NCBI GenBank assembly: GCA_031260825.1
Contig: JAISKS010000047.1
Span: forward strand, 1 to 7,016
Origin: Bifidobacteriaceae bacterium
GTDB lineage: Bacteria > Actinomycetota > Actinomycetes > Actinomycetales > Bifidobacteriaceae
Length of the DNA: 7,016 nt
Direction: 5' to 3'
Below the pieces are notes generated by a model that did no database searches, was not told the origin of the DNA, and saw only the letters and a list, made by a program, of their open reading frames with translations. Below are positions 4,994 to 7,016 of the stretch, piece after piece (the stretch's first letter is position 1; each line of letters starts with the position of its first letter). The translations under genes were made by a program, and so were the position numbers.

Positions 4994-6347
4994 ATAGATA
5001 CTTTTTAAGCCAATCGCCAGTTTTGTATCTTCTAAATCCACCAATCGCACGTGTACCATTAAACACGAAATCATAAGGTATCCAAATCAACAAAAATCCA
5101 ATTGGAGTTGACGGAGCTCCGAGGCTCACAGCAGAAACTAGCGGTATAAAAATCGCCATAGCTACCAAAATTACCTTTGATAAATACCAACCATCTTCAG
5201 CCGCAATCAGCGCTCCATCCGTGATAAACGCTACTGAGAAATGCCACATACATACCGCTTCCTCGACAGTTCCGAGAACAATATACCAATATAAATTCGT
5301 ATCATTTGTAAAGAAATCGCATAAAAATGGAGCCGATGCACACATAAACACGAATAATCCCGTACCAACATATAAGCCTAAATGAAGGGCTGCAGCGAAA
5401 GTATCATTTGCCTCATCAAAGGATTTCGCCCCAATTTGCTCGCTAATAATTGTCTGAATTGACATAGCGATTGCATCAAGAAATATATATGATATAACGA
5501 GTATCGCGTCAAGAACTTGACATGCAGCGATAAATTCTGTACCGTGAAATGCAGTTTGATACATTAAAAATGTGATACTTCCCCAAAGTGCAACAGTACG
5601 AATAAAAATCGGAGCACCAGTTTTCATAACGCCTTTAAGCCCCGTAAGACTAGGATTTAAGCGAACTTTTTCTACAAATAATGCTCGAGCAAATGGTACA
5701 CCAAAAATAATCATACCAATTGTGTTGCCGATTGTAGTCGAAAGCGCAACGCCAAAAAGCCCCATTCCAAACATCACACCTAGCATATAAGAAAGTACCG
5801 CATTTATTATGCAAGACGCAATAGCAGTGTACACAGGAATTTTGTAAAGTCGCATTCCGCGCAAAATTCCAAGCAAACTCATACTAATCATAATTTGCGT
5901 AACGCCAAGCGCATAACCGCGCATATACGCCACTCCACCCTCATAAACCTCAGTTGTGCTATGGAAAGTACCGATAATAAATGGCGCTGCAAAATATAAA
6001 AACAGCGAAAGTGCACCCCCAATAATTAATGAGAGAAATACAGAATCTAGCCCTGCGCGTAATCCCTCTGAGCGTTTATTGGCACCAAATGCAGTTGCAA
6101 CAGTTACATTCGTTGTGTAAATCATAAATACAAAAATGCCGATTAGCGCCTGTGTGATTGACGTCGCGATAGTGATCGACCCAAGTTCATCAGTACCTAA
6201 AAAGTTTCCTGTGATAAAAGTGTCAATCCACATCATAATAGGTTCGAAAATACTTTGCCCTAAAATAGGGATAGAAAGCGCTATAATCTGCCGATATTGT
6301 TTGCGCCTTTTTAATTTCAAATCATTTTTTGTGAGAATTTTGTCCAT
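4992..6347 (-). CDS. MATE-family (DinF-like) multidrug efflux transporter
   Basis: Inner-membrane antiporter expected to export drugs or other organic compounds in exchange for Na+ or H+. Its 451 residues are a normal length, with a short basic N-terminus (LKLKRRKQYRQ, 10-20) and hydrophobic segments along the whole length consistent with the 12-helix, two-lobe MATE fold. Visible family features are SIPILGQSIFEPIMMWIDTF in the first helix (23-44; E35, P36 and D42), RGMRLYKIPVYTAI (163-176), the matching RG-type motif of the first lobe, and LDAIAMSIQTIISEQIGA (290-307) in the second lobe. The last two resemble DinF-like proteins of Actinobacteria more than NorM; subfamily placement is tentative. 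The start at 6347 has no Shine-Dalgarno sequence. TATAAT at 6360-6355 lies only 7 nt before it, suggesting a leaderless mRNA. The next in-frame Met residues (38, 39) are too deep in the first helix. The gene is divergent from the hemolysin III gene. Confidence 0.93.
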   Translation of the reverse strand: MDKILTKNDLKLKRRKQYRQIIALSIPILGQSIFEPIMMWIDTFITGNFLGTDELGSITIATSITQALIGIFVFMIYTTNVTVATAFGANKRSEGLRAGLDSVFLSLIIGGALSLFLYFAAPFIIGTFHSTTEVYEGGVAYMRGYALGVTQIMISMSLLGILRGMRLYKIPVYTAIASCIINAVLSYMLGVMFGMGLFGVALSTTIGNTIGMIIFGVPFARALFVEKVRLNPSLTGLKGVMKTGAPIFIRTVALWGSITFLMYQTAFHGTEFIAACQVLDAILVISYIFLDAIAMSIQTIISEQIGAKSFDEANDTFAAALHLGLYVGTGLFVFMCASAPFLCDFFTNDTNLYWYIVLGTVEEAVCMWHFSVAFITDGALIAAEDGWYLSKVILVAMAIFIPLVSAVSLGAPSTPIGFLLIWIPYDFVFNGTRAIGGFRRYKTGDWLKKYL

Positions 6348-6354
6348 AAAATAT

Positions 6355-6360
6355 ATTATA
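6355..6360 (-). promoter_or_regulatory. -10 box of the MATE gene, probable leaderless start
   Basis: On the minus strand TATAAT occupies 6360-6355, 7 nt before the ATG at 6347, so transcription should begin at or beside the start codon. A second TATAAT (6367-6362) would give a start about 7 nt further upstream, still without a Shine-Dalgarno sequence. No convincing -35 is visible. Confidence 0.5.
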
Positions 6361-6385
6361 CATTATATTTAAAATCTGATATACT
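6357..6385 (+). promoter_or_regulatory. Promoter of the hemolysin III-like gene, probable leaderless start
   Basis: A -35-like TATACA (6357-6362, 4 of 6 consensus bases), a 17-bp spacer ending in TG plus one base (6377-6379) and -10 TATACT (6380-6385) form a good extended promoter. The predicted start falls on or next to the ATG at 6392, and no Shine-Dalgarno sequence is present. The element overlaps the opposing -10 boxes of the MATE gene, so the two promoters may compete. Confidence 0.6.
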
Positions 6386-6391
6386 AATTAT

Positions 6392-7016
6392 ATGGACGAA
6401 AAAAAATCTATTTCTAAAGATGGTACAAAACCTGCCAAAAAAGCCGCTTCAGTAGTTAAATCAGGTACTAAATCTGCTACAAAATCTACAAAACCTGCTA
6501 CAAAATCCGTAGCGAAAACAGTAGCGAAATCTACTGCGAAACCCGCTGCGAAATCTACAAAACCTGCTACAAAATCCGCGGCAAAATCTACGAAAACCGT
6601 AGCAACTTCCGCGGCAACTTCCGCGGCAAACCAAGCAAAACCTGCCGCTAAAAAACCTTCTAAAAACCTCCCAACCGAGCGCACTCTCCTTCGCGGCTGG
6701 TTTCATGCCGGATTTACCCCTCTAGTACTAGCATTAGGAGTAGTATTAATCACACTTGCAGCAGTTTTACCAGAATCAAACACTCATAAACTTTTAGCCT
6801 CTATTGAATTTATGGTATGCTCAACAATCTTATTTTCAATGTCTGCAATTTATAATATTTTCAACTGGGGCCCACGCACTAAAATGGTACTTCGCCGAAT
6901 CGACCATGTAAACATTTTCTTAATTATTGCAGGTACATACTCACCAATCGCAGTATCTTGTATGCCATGGGTTAATCCAGACAGCGTATTTTTCTCAGGT
7001 CGTACCTTATTAATTT
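6392..7016 (+). CDS. Hemolysin III / PAQR-family membrane protein with Lys/Ala-rich tail (partial)
   Basis: The frame stays open to the window edge, giving 208 residues and no stop. Residues 1-91 are low-complexity and strongly basic: 23 Lys, 21 Ala and only 3 acidic residues, in repeats such as KSTKPATKSAAKSTK. They resemble histone-H1-like or AlgP-like tails. From about 95 a typical hemolysin III domain begins: RGWFHAGF (101-108), TM1 (about 108-125), TM2 (about 134-156) containing SAIYN, then the motif LRRIDHVNIFLIIAGTYSPI (167-186). This pattern resembles actinobacterial members. S151 and D171 match the conserved Ser and Asp, but the conserved His four residues after the Ser (SxxxH) is Asn (N155). 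Later helices and the C-terminal HxxxH lie outside the window. Bacterial function is poorly known; haemolysis, membrane-fluidity sensing and hydrolase activity have all been proposed for relatives. The ATG is supported by an extended -10 ending 6 nt upstream. Confidence 0.85.
   Translation, partial: MDEKKSISKDGTKPAKKAASVVKSGTKSATKSTKPATKSVAKTVAKSTAKPAAKSTKPATKSAAKSTKTVATSAATSAANQAKPAAKKPSKNLPTERTLLRGWFHAGFTPLVLALGVVLITLAAVLPESNTHKLLASIEFMVCSTILFSMSAIYNIFNWGPRTKMVLRRIDHVNIFLIIAGTYSPIAVSCMPWVNPDSVFFSGRTLLI
6482..6578 (+). repeat. 28-bp exact direct repeat inside the Lys/Ala-rich tail
   Basis: Bases 6482-6509 and 6551-6578 are identical over 28 bp and offset by 69 bp (23 codons). Both encode KSTKPATKS. 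Identity at synonymous positions points to recent duplication or recombination in the tail rather than only selection on amino acids. Confidence 0.85.
6602..6625 (+). repeat. 12-bp tandem duplication in the tail
   Basis: GCAACTTCCGCG occurs twice in direct succession (6602-6613 and 6614-6625) and encodes the repeated ATSA pattern. The unit is a whole number of codons, so copy-number change would lengthen or shorten the tail in frame. Confidence 0.75.

Noticed and set aside
206..6347. Recoded UGA (as in Gracilibacteria or Mycoplasma)
   Set aside because: All genes are full family length with no internal TGA and end in TAA; Trp positions use TGG. The standard bacterial code fits.
6388..6706. 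Minus-strand frames rich in Phe/Ala/Val or Arg/Cys/Phe opposite the tail
   Set aside because: They are shadows of the repetitive Lys/Ala-coding tail; the plus frame has a promoter, a start and a continuing conserved membrane domain.

Overview
The window is AT-rich, Gram-positive-like or candidate-phylum bacterial DNA. It is read with the standard code: the four complete plus-strand genes and the minus-strand gene all end in TAA, and none needs an internal UGA. No rRNA, tRNA or marker gene fixes the taxonomy. The low GC, the apparently leaderless starts at the right end, the actinobacterial look of the hemolysin III homologue and the Lys/Ala-rich tails suggest a Patescibacteria/Saccharibacteria-type genome. 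A low-GC Bacillota is the main alternative. This assignment is inference.

Layout. Bases 1-205 are a leader region with an extended -10, a short dyad hairpin and a promoter. Four plus-strand genes follow and form a sensory/export module: an OmpR-family response regulator (206-922), a membrane histidine kinase (1067-2341), a MacB/FtsX-type ABC permease (2456-4120) and its ATPase (4228-4890). The regulator, kinase and permease genes each have their own promoter, and the three promoters can be superimposed. Each has a pair of CTTTAA-like hexamers 11 bp apart, then 11 nt, then TATAAT, then about 30 nt with a Shine-Dalgarno sequence, then ATG. This is the geometry expected for an OmpR/PhoB-type activator, so the regulator probably controls all three units. 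The ATPase gene has no such promoter. It is separated from the permease gene by a strong hairpin and is probably expressed by read-through.

A 101-bp convergent gap (4891-4991) holds a perfect 23-bp inverted repeat. Beyond it lies a minus-strand MATE-family, DinF-like multidrug efflux protein (4992-6347). It diverges, across only 44 bp, from a plus-strand hemolysin III/PAQR membrane protein (6392 to the window end, truncated by the edge). That protein has an unusual 91-residue Lys/Ala/Thr/Ser tail and an Asn where the family has a metal-ligand His. Both divergent genes have a -10 box 6-7 nt before ATG, so both mRNAs are probably leaderless.

Together the genes look like an envelope-stress or antimicrobial-response island: a two-component system controlling an ABC export or membrane-remodelling pair, next to an efflux pump and a membrane protein. 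The signal and the substrate cannot be read from the sequence.
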